NCBI RefSeq assembly: GCF_021390195.1
Contig: NZ_CP090003.1
Location: 2,935,501 to 2,999,500 of the forward strand
Direction of reading: 5' to 3'
DNA from: Flagellimonas sp. CMM7
GTDB taxonomy: Bacteria > Bacteroidota > Bacteroidia > Flavobacteriales > Flavobacteriaceae
Length of the DNA stretch: 64,000 nucleotides
Shown here: piece after piece, positions 17,897-27,596 of the stretch
How the letters are laid out: each line of letters opens with the position of its first letter
Position numbering within the stretch: the first letter of the stretch is position 1
The notes under the pieces: model-generated
What the model was told of the DNA's origin: nothing
Seen by the model: only the letters and a program-made list of their open reading frames with translations
Database searches by the model: none
Program-made: the position numbers and the translations under genes

Positions 17897-19396
17897 TTAG
17901 AACTTCAGAGTATACCCTAGAGTAACATTGGTATTTATTCTATTTATCATAGCGGAACTGTTGATTCCGGCATCAAACAATAAGGTGTTTACATCCTGTT
18001 CGGTTCTATTAACCGCTAAATCTAATCTGCTTCCACCAAAATTATAACCAATACCTCCAGAGTATCCGTTTAAATCACCCACAATATCTCCATTTTCATA
18101 AGGACTGCTCTCGTACCTATATCCAGCGCGTAAACTAACTTCATCAATACGATATTCTCCACCAAGTCTATACGTGTTTACAACACCTAGTTGAGCAGCT
18201 ATAAAATCATTTTCTGATACAAAATTAGGATCTGTAGTAGGTTGAAGCTCAGCTTGTGACATGTCTTGATATCCGTAGTCAAAACTTAACAAGCCATCTT
18301 TTCCAAAAACAACAGCTACACTTCCCGTAAGTTTGGATGGAGTCTTTATTCTGTACTCTTCAAACAAATTGACAATTCTGAAATTGATAAAATCAATATC
18401 CTGCTCCGCCAATGTGGAATTAATACGTTGTGATGTATCATCTGTTAATTCATACCAAGTAGGGGATTGATAACTAGCACCTACACGAATGTTATCGTTC
18501 AATTTTGCTATACCACCCAAACTAAAAGAAAAACCATAGCCTTCTGTTTGAAGTAAATTATCGAATGTGGTAAACTGTACTGGGGAATCAGGGTCGTAAC
18601 CATCTTCATCCAATAAGGTCAATCTATCATATAGTACTGTATGAAAGTTTAAAGAGGCTCCTAAATAAAGGTTTTCTTGGTATTGTCCGGCAAAGTTTAC
18701 AGTAAACTTGCTGTTGTAGCCCGTAGTGCTTTGTAAATACTCCTGGTTTACATTGCTATATTGTGCATTTGAAAAGTAGGAAGTATTGGTGTCATCATCC
18801 GCAGTTGGTTCTATGATGCCAGATTGGAACCCTAGAAAGGCCTGTTGCGCCCCAAAACCAATATTGGAACCTATATCTAAATAAGCATCTTCTATAAATT
18901 CTCCTTGCTGAACTCTTAGCGGGCCAAGAGCTTGTCCTTGGGCAAAATTTAAGAAGTAGTTGTCAATACCTTGAGTTGTATTTCCAGAAACAACAAATTC
19001 ATCATCAAAATTTTGTACTAAATCATAATTGAAAGCCAATGCGAGTTTTTTCCATGGACTATCTGAAGATTTAAAAACAAAAACACCTCCCACTTGATTT
19101 AATTCCAATGAATTGATATCGGTGTTACGAAGACTGTTTCCAAAAAAGGCATCGTTATTTCTATTGTAATTAGAGCCAGAAACGGTAAACTGACTGTGAT
19201 TAAAAACAGCAGAACCGGCTGGATTTACATTTAGAGAGGATAAATCCCCTCCCAAGGCACCAAAGGCTCCACTCATAGATTGGAACCTTGCTGTTCCCTG
19301 AATGTTTTCAGTGCTATAACGTAATACATCATTTATGTTTTGAGCACTTACAACTGTGCATGCCAATACCATTATGAAAGTTGAAATTCTTTTCAT
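17897..19396 (-). CDS. OmpP1/FadL-type outer membrane protein
   Basis: 499 residues with a signal peptide (cleavage after VVSAQ) and the FadL/OmpP1 N-terminal pattern: GTARFQSMSGAFGALGGDLSSLNVNPAGSAVF (NPAG motif). Amphipathic strands continue to a C-terminal aromatic residue (LGYTLKF). Members form 14-stranded barrels that let hydrophobic compounds such as fatty acids or aromatics through the outer membrane. The substrate is not evident. The gene starts 38 bases after the low-complexity lipoprotein gene, so the two are probably co-transcribed. Confidence 0.88.
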   Translation of the reverse strand: MKRISTFIMVLACTVVSAQNINDVLRYSTENIQGTARFQSMSGAFGALGGDLSSLNVNPAGSAVFNHSQFTVSGSNYNRNNDAFFGNSLRNTDINSLELNQVGGVFVFKSSDSPWKKLALAFNYDLVQNFDDEFVVSGNTTQGIDNYFLNFAQGQALGPLRVQQGEFIEDAYLDIGSNIGFGAQQAFLGFQSGIIEPTADDDTNTSYFSNAQYSNVNQEYLQSTTGYNSKFTVNFAGQYQENLYLGASLNFHTVLYDRLTLLDEDGYDPDSPVQFTTFDNLLQTEGYGFSFSLGGIAKLNDNIRVGASYQSPTWYELTDDTSQRINSTLAEQDIDFINFRIVNLFEEYRIKTPSKLTGSVAVVFGKDGLLSFDYGYQDMSQAELQPTTDPNFVSENDFIAAQLGVVNTYRLGGEYRIDEVSLRAGYRYESSPYENGDIVGDLNGYSGGIGYNFGGSRLDLAVNRTEQDVNTLLFDAGINSSAMINRINTNVTLGYTLKF

Positions 19397-19434
19397 TTCT
19401 CGTGATTTAGTTTTTACAGTAAATTTTTAAGGAT

Positions 19435-20769
19435 TTATTGCCTTCTTCCGCTCCTGCTAGATGATGATCTTGAACCACTGGAAGACCTACTGGATCTTCC
19501 AGAACTTCTGTAGCTTCCACCAGAACTTCTTGAGCTGCTTCCTGAGCTTCTATAACTTCCACTACTTCTTGAGCTTCGGCTACCTCCACTGCTCCTGTAA
19601 CTTCCGGAACTCCTTGAGCTGCCAGAGGATCTATTGTAGTTGCTACTGCGTGGTGCAGTCCTACCTGAAGATTGATAACTTCTAGTGCTTCTTCCTGAAG
19701 TTCTATATCCAGAAGAAGAATTTCTGTTTGTACTACCGCTCCTGTATGTACCGCTGCTTCTTGTAGACGGGGAAGTTCCATAAGAACGATATGTTCTGGA
19801 GTTTCTATTTACATTTGGAGTTGTCCTGGTACTTCTACTTGTTCTATAGCTTCTGTTTCTTGCAATGGCATCTGCACTAACAGATCTTCTTGCAGTCGTT
19901 CCGCTTCGGTACGTTCTAGAGCTTCTGCCAGCAGATGCGCTTCGGTTTACATTGGAACGCCCAGCATTGGCATTAGTTCTATATCTTGATGAATAGCCAC
20001 TTCTTCTTGAGGCCAAATTAGACCTTCCACGAAGTGATGTTCCAGGAATTACAGTATTGGAATATCCTCTTCTACCTCTATTGTATGCATAACCTCTGTT
20101 ATAGTAGCCTCTATTGTATCCTCTGTTCCAGCCATAACGATAATGACCGCCCCAGCCCCAACCAAAGCCACCGCCCCAATAGGGAGAACCCCAGCCACCG
20201 GCCCAACCGAAGCCACCGCCCCAGCCCCAGCCAAAGCCACCGCCCCAGCGATTCCATCTCCAAGGGTTGTTCCAGCCCCAGCCATAACCAAAGCCACCCC
20301 AGCCCCAGTTGTTCCATAGCCATGGGTCAGCGCCCCAACCAAAGCCACCGCCCCAGTTGTCATAGACATTTATTGATACGTTTGTTGGATTGTCTCCCCA
20401 ACCAGGGTTTCCATTATAAGAATTGTTATTTGCAAAATAATCTGTCTGTTCACCTAGCGGAATACTATCATTCTCAATATTACTGGAATAGCTGTCTACA
20501 TCAGTAAAAATTTCGTCCTCTAGAAATTCATCATATTCGTTTGCCTTTTGTCCAAAGTAATCTCCGTAAACATCACTTTCCTGCTTTTTTATTCTTACGG
20601 CCTCAGCGGATTTTTTTTCCACACGAACTGTTCTGTTGTTGTTGGAATAGATTCCATCATCATCATAGTATGAAGCTGTTTGATATGAACCACAGGAGGC
20701 CATTAAGAAGATGCCTAAAGCGGATACGGTCAAAATTTGAAATTTGGAGTGAAGTAGAGACTTTATCAT
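19435..20769 (-). CDS. Low-complexity lipoprotein (Gly/Trp then Ser/Arg/Tyr)
   Basis: About 444 residues. I chose the ATG at 20769 (MIKSLLHSKF) because it gives a standard signal peptide ending in MASC; an ATG at 20793 would add eight residues. After the lipid cysteine come an acidic segment with DEFLEDEIFTDVDSY, then about 100 residues made almost only of Gly, Trp, Tyr, Asn and Arg (repeats such as GGGFGWGWGG), then about 200 residues made mainly of Ser, Arg, Tyr and Gly (RSSGSYRSSG repeats). No known domain is visible. Such composition suggests a disordered or amyloid-like surface protein. The C-rich top strand at 20.1-20.4 kb reflects this coding bias. Confidence 0.8.
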   Translation of the reverse strand: MIKSLLHSKFQILTVSALGIFLMASCGSYQTASYYDDDGIYSNNNRTVRVEKKSAEAVRIKKQESDVYGDYFGQKANEYDEFLEDEIFTDVDSYSSNIENDSIPLGEQTDYFANNNSYNGNPGWGDNPTNVSINVYDNWGGGFGWGADPWLWNNWGWGGFGYGWGWNNPWRWNRWGGGFGWGWGGGFGWAGGWGSPYWGGGFGWGWGGHYRYGWNRGYNRGYYNRGYAYNRGRRGYSNTVIPGTSLRGRSNLASRRSGYSSRYRTNANAGRSNVNRSASAGRSSRTYRSGTTARRSVSADAIARNRSYRTSRSTRTTPNVNRNSRTYRSYGTSPSTRSSGTYRSGSTNRNSSSGYRTSGRSTRSYQSSGRTAPRSSNYNRSSGSSRSSGSYRSSGGSRSSRSSGSYRSSGSSSRSSGGSYRSSGRSSRSSSGSRSSSSRSGRRQ

Positions 20770-20863
20770 TGCGCAATTTTTATTGTTGAACATACTAAAA
20801 ATAGTTAGTTTTACCGAACTATTTTGAAGATAAAGTCACAAGTTTTGTGCCAAACTATTGTAG

Positions 20864-22339
20864 ATGGGTAAAAAATTAACAAGTAGAAGCGAGGATTATT
20901 CCAAATGGTATAATGAACTTGTAGTAAAAGCGGATTTAGCTGAAAATTCTGGAGTTAGGGGATGTATGGTCATTAAACCTTATGGCTTTGCCATATGGGA
21001 GAAAATGCAGGCCCAATTGGATAAAATGTTCAAAGAAACTGGGCACGAGAATGCTTACTTTCCTTTGTTTATACCAAAATCATATTTAAGCAAAGAAGCA
21101 AGCCATGTGGAAGGTTTTGCTAAAGAATGTGCTGTGGTTACGCATTATAGATTAAAGAATGCTGAGGATGGGAGCGGTATTGTTGTAGATGAAGATGCCA
21201 AGCTAGAGGAAGAGTTAATTGTCCGCCCTACATCAGAAACCATTATATGGGATACCTACAGAAGATGGGTGCAGTCTTATCGTGATTTACCGTTACTGAT
21301 CAACCAATGGGCCAATGTGGTGCGTTGGGAAATGCGCACACGTTTGTTTTTAAGAACCGCCGAGTTTTTATGGCAAGAAGGTCATACGGCGCATGCAACA
21401 AGACAGGAGGCCGTGGAAGAAGCGGAACAGATGATGCATGTGTACGCAGAATTTGCTGAAGAACATATGGCTGTTCCAGTAATAAAAGGAACAAAAACGG
21501 AAAGTGAACGTTTTGCCGGTGCGGAGGAAACCTATTGTATTGAAGCTTTAATGCAAGATGGGAAAGCCTTACAAGCGGGAACTTCACACTTTCTTGGACA
21601 GAATTTTGCAAAGGCCTTTGACGTTAAGTTTGCTACTAAAGAAGGAAAACAAGAACATGTTTGGGCTACTTCATGGGGTGTTTCAACCCGGTTGATGGGA
21701 GCTCTTGTAATGACACATAGTGATGATAATGGATTGGTGCTTCCACCTAAATTAGCGCCAATTCAAGTAGTGATTGTTCCAATTTATAAGGGATTGGAGC
21801 AATTGGATGCTATTTCTGAAAAAGTAGATCCTTTGGTAAAGGAATTACGTTCCAAAGGAATCTCTGTAAAGTTTGATAAAAGAGATACTCATAAGCCAGG
21901 TTTTAAATTCAATGAATATGAATTAAAGGGCGTACCTGTGCGTTTGGCCATTGGACAACGGGATTTGGAAAATGGAACATATGAGGTTGCTAGAAGGGAT
22001 ACCTTAGAAAAAGAATCGGTAAAAGCGGAAGATGTTGTTGGTAGAATTGAATCTTTAATGGATGAAATCCAGGAAAACATTCATAGGAAAGCTTTAGATC
22101 ATAGAGAAGCCCACATAACCAAAGTGGATTCATATGATGAATTTAAGGAGGTTATTGAAGGAAAGGGAGGTTTTGTACTGGCTCATTGGGATGGCACTGT
22201 AGAAACGGAGGACAGGATAAAAGAAGAGACCAAGGCTACGATACGCTGTATTCTTTTAAATGCTGAAAAAGAGGAAGGTAAGTGTATGGTGACCGGAAAA
22301 CCATCAATGCAAAGAGTACTGTTTGCCAAGGCTTATTAA
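20864..22339 (+). CDS. proS: Proline--tRNA ligase (ProS type 3)
   Basis: Class II synthetase charging tRNA-Pro in the cytoplasm. At 491 residues it belongs to the shorter archaeal/eukaryotic-like type without the editing insert of the E. coli enzyme. It shows the [17 protein letters not shown] entry region, motif 2 ([26 protein letters not shown]), motif 3 ([18 protein letters not shown]), the anticodon-binding domain ([38 protein letters not shown]) and the C-terminal zinc/tail domain ending in AKAY. It is transcribed toward the tRNA-Glu genes. Confidence 0.96.
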   Translation: MGKKLTSRSEDYSKWYNELVVKADLAENSGVRGCMVIKPYGFAIWEKMQAQLDKMFKETGHENAYFPLFIPKSYLSKEASHVEGFAKECAVVTHYRLKNAEDGSGIVVDEDAKLEEELIVRPTSETIIWDTYRRWVQSYRDLPLLINQWANVVRWEMRTRLFLRTAEFLWQEGHTAHATRQEAVEEAEQMMHVYAEFAEEHMAVPVIKGTKTESERFAGAEETYCIEALMQDGKALQAGTSHFLGQNFAKAFDVKFATKEGKQEHVWATSWGVSTRLMGALVMTHSDDNGLVLPPKLAPIQVVIVPIYKGLEQLDAISEKVDPLVKELRSKGISVKFDKRDTHKPGFKFNEYELKGVPVRLAIGQRDLENGTYEVARRDTLEKESVKAEDVVGRIESLMDEIQENIHRKALDHREAHITKVDSYDEFKEVIEGKGGFVLAHWDGTVETEDRIKEETKATIRCILLNAEKEEGKCMVTGKPSMQRVLFAKAY

Positions 22340-22365
22340 AAGGGGGCAAAAAATAAAATTTACTC

Positions 22366-22395
22366 TTGCAAGACTTAAAAATAGTTGTATTTTTG
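22366..22395 (+). promoter_or_regulatory. Promoter of the tRNA-Glu pair
   Basis: TTG (22366-22368), a 19-base spacer and TATTTTTG (22388-22395) match the Bacteroidota promoter consensus exactly. The first tRNA begins 19 bases after the -7 box. No equally good promoter precedes the second tRNA. Confidence 0.7.
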
Positions 22396-22414
22396 CATCC
22401 GCAATTATGCACCC

Positions 22415-22486
22415 GGCCCGTTCGTCTAGGGGTTAGGACGCCAGGTTTTCATCCTGGTAACAGGGGTTCGATTCCCCTACGGGCTA
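22415..22486 (+). tRNA. tRNA-Glu (UUC), copy 1
   Basis: A 72-base cloverleaf. The acceptor stem GGCCCGT/ACGGGCT has a G1-U72 pair, the anticodon stem CCAGG/CCTGG has loop TTTTCAT giving anticodon TTC, and the T arm is CAGGGGTTCGATTCCCCT. The discriminator is A and CCA is not encoded. Confidence 0.96.
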
Positions 22487-22578
22487 CTAAGTTCAGTGAA
22501 ATACTGGGTAGATTAATTAAAAGTTATATGATGGGATACATCTTTGATTTGACTTTTAGTTATTCATTTTATCCAAAT

Positions 22579-22650
22579 GGCCCGTTCGTCTAGGGGTTAG
22601 GACGCCAGGTTTTCATCCTGGTAACAGGGGTTCGATTCCCCTACGGGCTA
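22579..22650 (+). tRNA. tRNA-Glu (UUC), copy 2
   Basis: Identical in all 72 bases to the copy 92 bases upstream, with anticodon TTC. It is probably processed from the same transcript, since no promoter is seen in the spacer. Confidence 0.96.
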
Positions 22651-22732
22651 CAAGAAATATTAAAAAAATAAAATAGAAAGATTTAAAGTTATTACAAGTT
22701 TTAATCTTTCGTTATCCATTTAAATTAAGACA

Positions 22733-22984
22733 ATGGCAAATCATAAGTCAGCATTAAAGAGAATTAGAAGAAACGAAGCAGTACGTTTGCGTAACAGGTA
22801 TCAACATAAAACTGTTCGTAACGCTATTAAAAAGCTGCGAAGTGAAGAGGATAAAAAAGCTGCTGAGACACTTTTACCTACGGTTGTAGGTATGATTGAT
22901 AAGTTGGCAAAGCGAAATATCATTCACAATAATAAGGCTGCTAACTTAAAGAGCAAATTAATGATTAGAGTTGCAGCAATGTAA
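22733..22984 (+). CDS. rpsT: 30S ribosomal protein S20
   Basis: 83-residue basic helical protein that binds 16S rRNA in the small subunit. The N-terminus [21 protein letters not shown] and the C-terminal [19 protein letters not shown] are diagnostic. It follows the tRNA-Glu genes by 82 bases and may share their transcript. A strong palindromic terminator follows. Confidence 0.97.
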   Translation: MANHKSALKRIRRNEAVRLRNRYQHKTVRNAIKKLRSEEDKKAAETLLPTVVGMIDKLAKRNIIHNNKAANLKSKLMIRVAAM

Positions 22985-23001
22985 TTCCATTCCATTTATA
23001 T

Positions 23002-23041
23002 AAAACTAAAAACGCCCCTAATTAGGGGCGTTTTTAGTTTT
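23002..23041. terminator. Bidirectional terminator, rpsT / LruC gene 1
   Basis: A 40-base near-perfect palindrome (AAAACTAAAAACGCCCCTAA and its complement) has a GC core and T runs on both strands. It lies between convergent rpsT and the first LruC-domain gene. Confidence 0.85.
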
Positions 23042-23092
23042 ATGTTATTGCTTAATCCTGTGGTGAAAGAGTTTTTTTGTTTAAATCAGTTT

Positions 23093-25012
23093 TTAGTTCA
23101 CTTTTAGTTTAGCTCTGTTTCTATAATTTGGAAGGTCTTTATACCAATCTCTTCTATTTTGCCCACCGGATAAGCCCCATTCCTCAAAATGAAGGTATCC
23201 CGTGTTTATAGGTTCTTTTTCTTGTAAAAGCGGAAAAGATTCAATTGCGTTAATTGCCCAAGGTAAACCGTTCTCAGTGGTGTAGCTTCCATCTACGTCG
23301 GCATTGTTTCCTGAAACTTCCGGTTGGGAATTACCTAATGATGTTGGCTCATAATTGGCTAAATGAATTTCCTTTTCTCTTTCTCCATTGGCAACTAAAA
23401 ATGGATTAAAAGGCGCAAAGTCCAGCGTGGTATCTGATATTGGGTTAACAAACGTAACACTAACAATGTTTTCTTGATTAACCAGGTTTGAATGATCATC
23501 AAACAGCGCAACCACAGTATGTTGCTGCCCCGACTCGGTTCCATTACTGGCAAGGTTAAAAACACCTCCTTCTAGAATTTGACCAGTTATGGAAGCCACA
23601 TTATTTGGGTTGAGGCCTTCTATTTCAAAAGCTACACTGTTAACAAAGCCCGCACCATCTGAGGTTACCACATAGTCAAAATCAATTGCTACCAGTTGAT
23701 TAGAAGAATTAAAAATTTTAATTATTGAATAGTCCAAGGCCGTATCATTAAAGTCGTAATCTCCTTTAAAAGGCCAAAGATCTTCAAAAACCAAAGAAGC
23801 TTTTGTGGAGCTTGAAGGGTAAGTCGTTGAGTAGGCCTTGGTTGCATCATCTGGGTATTCATCTACCGAGTCTGTTACACCATCTCCATCTTGATCATTG
23901 CAAATTTCGACTTCAGAAAATGTAAACCAGTTAGAGTCGTTTTGTGAATTGGTTGTGGGATCGTCTATTCTCCGCCAGACAATTTTGTCAAAAGTTCCAG
24001 AAGTGGCGGAAATCAGAATAGTGCCATAACCATCTCTATAATATCTTCCCCTAGATCGTGAATCAATGTCTTTAAGTATTCGTTGAGAATCATCATAGGA
24101 AAACTCCTGTCCGCCGGATAGTAGGGTCTCTGAATGCTGTTCGCCAACAAATTGGTACATGGAAGCATCCACGCTTCTAAAGTGCATCAACAGGTTTTGA
24201 ACGGGTGAGTCAAATGTCATTTCAAACTCCACATAACCGTCTTGGTCATTATTGGTATCAATTCTTGAGCTTATCCAGAAGTTATAACCTGAAAATGTGA
24301 AAATTGGGGTTGAAAAACCGGCACCGGCAAGTGAAAGGCGGTTTTTAAGTTCAACACCATCTACCTCGGTAGCTGAAATGATTGCTGATACTCCTTGTTT
24401 AGGAAGTTGGATATTGGCAATGGTGTTTACATTACCATTGCTTGTAATTATGGTGTTACTTAGATCTGTGTAATATCTTTGACCATATACATTGGCACAG
24501 TCAGTATTGGATTTATTGTTTTCTACGGTTATTTTTGATGAGGCATTCTTACCAGAACTTCCGTTGTAGCTATATGCTGCTGAGTTTTGTATTATGGGCA
24601 CTACAAAATCATCAATGCGCTCATTTGATTTTCTAATAATAAATAAGTTGTCGATAATCAATGATAACGCTACACTTTCTTGAATGGAGCCATTAAAGGG
24701 CAATCTTTCAAAAAGTTTATTGGGTAAGGGGCCAGTGATACTATCCAGACTGTTAATGAGCTCATCGCTATACGCATAAACTTCATAAAGTACGTTTGGA
24801 GAATCGTCGATTATGTTTACGGATACTATGGTTTCTGTCCTAAAATTAAAATCTGATGGAAATTTTAAATCGGTTAGGATAGGGTCCTCAATATCAGTAG
24901 AGTCATTGGCTATTGACTCTAGATAGTTGTTATATTTTTCTTTTAAACAACCTTGCAACATGAAGGCCAGTATGGAAATACTAACTACCCGAAGAATTCT
25001 ATTCCTTTTCAT
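23093..25012 (-). CDS. LruC domain-containing lipoprotein 1
   Basis: About 639 residues from the ATG at 25012 (MKRNRILRVV), which gives a lipoprotein signal with Cys22 in MLQGC; the frame is open to 25078. The N-terminal third is shared in plan with the next two genes. A middle module follows (GFSTPIFTFSGYNFWISSR, YVEFEMTFDSPVQNLLMHF), then a calcium-binding thrombospondin type 3-like repeat (DQDGDGVTDSVDEYPDD). The C-terminal LruC/DUF4842 domain has FEDLWPFKGDYDFNDTALDY, VTSDGAGFVNSVAFEIEG, APFNPFLVANG and GLPWAINAI. The LruC domain is known from Leptospira and many Bacteroidota outer membrane lipoproteins; its role is unclear. The middle module differs from that of its two paralogues. Confidence 0.82.
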   Translation of the reverse strand: MKRNRILRVVSISILAFMLQGCLKEKYNNYLESIANDSTDIEDPILTDLKFPSDFNFRTETIVSVNIIDDSPNVLYEVYAYSDELINSLDSITGPLPNKLFERLPFNGSIQESVALSLIIDNLFIIRKSNERIDDFVVPIIQNSAAYSYNGSSGKNASSKITVENNKSNTDCANVYGQRYYTDLSNTIITSNGNVNTIANIQLPKQGVSAIISATEVDGVELKNRLSLAGAGFSTPIFTFSGYNFWISSRIDTNNDQDGYVEFEMTFDSPVQNLLMHFRSVDASMYQFVGEQHSETLLSGGQEFSYDDSQRILKDIDSRSRGRYYRDGYGTILISATSGTFDKIVWRRIDDPTTNSQNDSNWFTFSEVEICNDQDGDGVTDSVDEYPDDATKAYSTTYPSSSTKASLVFEDLWPFKGDYDFNDTALDYSIIKIFNSSNQLVAIDFDYVVTSDGAGFVNSVAFEIEGLNPNNVASITGQILEGGVFNLASNGTESGQQHTVVALFDDHSNLVNQENIVSVTFVNPISDTTLDFAPFNPFLVANGEREKEIHLANYEPTSLGNSQPEVSGNNADVDGSYTTENGLPWAINAIESFPLLQEKEPINTGYLHFEEWGLSGGQNRRDWYKDLPNYRNRAKLKVN

Positions 25013-25030
25013 GGATAATAATTTCATTAA

Positions 25031-25090
25031 ATGAACGAAAAAACCTACAAAAACATGTATTTTGTCGATGAACTGCATTCCAAAGTTGTA
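25031..25090 (-). promoter_or_regulatory. Conserved upstream element, copy 1
   Basis: On the top strand this stretch reads GAACGAAAAAACCTACAAAAA and continues through ATGTA to AAAGTTGTA. It is a diverged copy of elements before the two following LruC genes. Here it lies almost against the start codon, in contrast to about 150 bases away in the other two. It probably holds the promoter. Confidence 0.45.
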
Positions 25091-25150
25091 AAAGCAGTTA
25101 AAAATGTGGTGAGGAAAAGATTTTACCTTAAAAGGGTTCTATTACCATTA

Positions 25151-25176
25151 AAAACGCCCCATAACAGGGGCGTTTC
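25151..25176 (-). terminator. Terminator of LruC gene 2
   Basis: Read on the minus strand, AAACGCCCC/GGGGCGTTTTT forms a stem with a 6-base loop followed by T residues, 27 bases after the stop codon. Confidence 0.75.
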
Positions 25177-25202
25177 CGTTTTTGTAATTATAACTGAACT
25201 GG

Positions 25203-27248
25203 CTAATCTTGTAATGCAGATTCATTTCTATACCCTGCAGAATCTTTATACCAATCCTGGAACAAAGTTCCTCCAGAAGCGGCCCATTCATTAAAGAAGT
25301 TATATGCTTCGTTTACAGGAATATTTTCTTTTGGCGGCTTAAAGTTATGTACAATATTAATGGCCCAAGGTAATCCAGTTTCAGTCTGGTAGTTTCCATC
25401 CGTATCCCTGTTTACACCTTCTACAGATGCATCATTTACTCCTAAAGTTGTTCTAAATCTATTTGGCAAATGAATTTCCTTACTTCTGTCCCCATTAACT
25501 ATTAAGAACGGGTTAAAGGGAGCTAAGCCCAACTGATTGGTCGTAATCGGGGTTGTGAATTTTATCGATACCGTTGTAGGCACGTTCAACATACCATGGT
25601 TATCATCAAATAGTATTATTACAGCTCTATTTTGTCCTTGTTCCACTCCATTTGATGCTACATTGATAAAATCTTGGGTCAAAACAGTTCCTGTTACTGA
25701 CTCAATTAGGCTAGGTGCTATACTTTCCAGTTCTATGCCAAGGGCATTGATAAGGCCAGCTCCGTCAGATGTTACTTCAAAATGTACATCTAATTGAACG
25801 GCCATATTATCTGCATTCAATACCGCCAAAAATCTGTAATTCACGGCAGTATCATTAAAATCGTAATCCCCTAGGAAAGGCCATAAATCTTCAAAAGCTA
25901 AAGTTCCCCAACCATATTTACTGGGAGTAAACTGTTCAAAAGCCTTATCTGGATCATCCGGGTATTCATCATTGCTATCGGTAATTCCATCACCATCTGT
26001 ATCAGGATCAACTGTAACTTCATCAAAAATTCGGAATGTTGTTAGATCATTAATAGCCCTGTCATACGTTATCCCTGAAGTAGAACTTGGACCATAACGG
26101 TATTCCCATCCACCAGTTTCGGTGTCCATTACAATAAGGTTGCTATTTCCAGTATTATCGGCCAACCATAATTCATCGTTTGAATCAAAAGTCATGGAAG
26201 TAGGTTTAAAAGGTAAATCCTCACCACTAATGCGAATGGCATCGTAATCTCCGTTGGAATTGGAATCAAGTCTGTACAGGCCTGAAAATGAGCAAACAAA
26301 TATGGTTCCGTCTTCTGCAAAACCAATATCTCCACCTTGGGTTTTATCAAGACCAATTATGTCCCAGTTTGAAAGGATATTGGCATTTTGAGGGTCAATA
26401 GTAAAAAGTTTATCACCAGTGGAAAAGTACAACAAGCCATCTTGGTCATTAAACTCCAATCTTGGACCTCCCTTTCCAACGTTCCCTATCGTAGTCCACG
26501 TGTCATTTTCAATATCATATCTCATTAAGGGGTAAGGATTACTCTTGCCAATAGAGTACAACATTTTGTTTTGTTGATCTATAGCAGCTGTCCAACTTCC
26601 CATGGGCATATCAGAAATAAAGGTATAAGCTCCTGTTAACGGATCCACTTGGAACAAGTCACCTCCACCATTAACGCAGTATAGAAAATCATCTACCATA
26701 GGTTTACCACTAGAGGCTTTCTTTCCACTACTTTCGGGAGTATAGGTATAAGTAACAAGACTTGAAACGATATTAACTACAGCTGATGAATACTTAAATC
26801 CTTCTTTTCTGCGGATGTATAACTTTTCAAAATAGTTTGGAACTACAAAAGAATGTTCAATTTTGCCTCCAGCAGGAACTCCACTGAAAATTAGATGGTT
26901 TAAATTATCTACTGAAACCTCAAAACCTGTTTCTTCTTCCTCCTCTTCATTTAAATACGTGATTTGGTTTCCAACAGAAACCTCTTCGTTATAGGCATAG
27001 ACATCATACTTAACATTTGCAGTATTGTCATTAATAATGAGTTGTATTTGTTTTTCTGTACTAAACTCAAAACCAGAAGGAATTTGTAGTTCCGTAATTT
27101 CCAATTGATCTATAGGTACTTCTACTGGGGTTTCTTGTTCACTTTCTGTATCTGGAACAGAATCATCAAGACTATCTTTTACACATGAGGTGTAGGTCAT
27201 TGCCATTATAAAACATAATGCAGATAAAACAATTTGGGACGTTTTCAT
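25203..27248 (-). CDS. LruC domain-containing lipoprotein 2 (with propeller-like region)
   Basis: 681 residues. The lipoprotein signal MKTSQIVLSALCFIMAMTYTSC (Cys22) is followed by an acidic linker and an N-terminal beta domain (LQIPSGFEFSTEKQIQLIIND). A beta-propeller-like region follows (about 190-400) with repeated blades such as YCVNGGGDLFQVDPLTGAYTF, MRYDIENDTWTTIG and FDSNDELWLAD. A calcium-type repeat DPDTDGDGITDSNDEYPDDPDK leads into the LruC domain (FEDLWPFLGDYDFNDTAVNY, VTSDGAGLINALGIELE, GLAPFNPFLIVNG, WYKDSAGYRNESALQD). It is a close tandem paralogue of the next gene. It is probably a surface lipoprotein; the ligand is unknown. Confidence 0.82.
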   Translation of the reverse strand: MKTSQIVLSALCFIMAMTYTSCVKDSLDDSVPDTESEQETPVEVPIDQLEITELQIPSGFEFSTEKQIQLIINDNTANVKYDVYAYNEEVSVGNQITYLNEEEEEETGFEVSVDNLNHLIFSGVPAGGKIEHSFVVPNYFEKLYIRRKEGFKYSSAVVNIVSSLVTYTYTPESSGKKASSGKPMVDDFLYCVNGGGDLFQVDPLTGAYTFISDMPMGSWTAAIDQQNKMLYSIGKSNPYPLMRYDIENDTWTTIGNVGKGGPRLEFNDQDGLLYFSTGDKLFTIDPQNANILSNWDIIGLDKTQGGDIGFAEDGTIFVCSFSGLYRLDSNSNGDYDAIRISGEDLPFKPTSMTFDSNDELWLADNTGNSNLIVMDTETGGWEYRYGPSSTSGITYDRAINDLTTFRIFDEVTVDPDTDGDGITDSNDEYPDDPDKAFEQFTPSKYGWGTLAFEDLWPFLGDYDFNDTAVNYRFLAVLNADNMAVQLDVHFEVTSDGAGLINALGIELESIAPSLIESVTGTVLTQDFINVASNGVEQGQNRAVIILFDDNHGMLNVPTTVSIKFTTPITTNQLGLAPFNPFLIVNGDRSKEIHLPNRFRTTLGVNDASVEGVNRDTDGNYQTETGLPWAINIVHNFKPPKENIPVNEAYNFFNEWAASGGTLFQDWYKDSAGYRNESALQD

Positions 27249-27550
27249 CTTTATAAATATTTGCCGGATGTATTTTCCGAATTTTGATTTAAAGTATTTA
27301 CTATTTAAGCGTCAATATTTTAATTTTAGATGGTTTACTTCAATGTGTCGGTAAACAGTATCTTTTATTTGTTAAAATAATTTTAGATTTATTTGAACGA
27401 AAAAACTTACAAAAACGTATATGTATTCGATAACCGAACATCTTAAGTTGTGAAATCAGAGAAAAGTGATGTGAAAACTAAATCCTTAATATTCACAATC
27501 TTAATACTGATTTATTGGTGTTTTTAGACGGAACATGTTCTATACTTATT
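27249..27550 (-). promoter_or_regulatory. Leader and promoter region of LruC gene 2
   Basis: This gene-free stretch contains an AT-rich leader of about 150 bases next to the start codon, closely similar to the one before LruC gene 3. The conserved element (27395-27456, starting GAACGAAAAAACTTAC and ending near CTTAAGTTGTG) lies further upstream. The leader is conserved without coding potential, so it may act as a regulated 5' UTR. No exact TAnnTTTG box is seen; TACGTTTTTG on the minus strand is the nearest. Confidence 0.5.
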
Positions 27551-27578
27551 AAAAAACGCTCCATTTGGAGCGTTTTTT
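27551..27578 (-). terminator. Terminator of LruC gene 3
   Basis: A 12-bp perfect stem AAAAAACGCTCC/GGAGCGTTTTTT with an ATTT loop lies 18 bases after the stop codon on the minus strand. Confidence 0.8.
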
Positions 27579-27596
27579 ACACAAAAAGATTATTTT

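Noticed and set aside
19407..20507. Long open frames overlapping the low-complexity lipoprotein gene on both strands (for example 19407-19781 minus, 20034-20507 plus)
   Set aside because: They are by-products of the repetitive Gly/Trp and Ser/Arg codons in the real gene. Their proteins are simple repeats without a start context or similarity.
25012..25078. Longer start of LruC gene 1
   Set aside because: The longer forms put an atypical segment before the signal peptide and run into the conserved upstream element.
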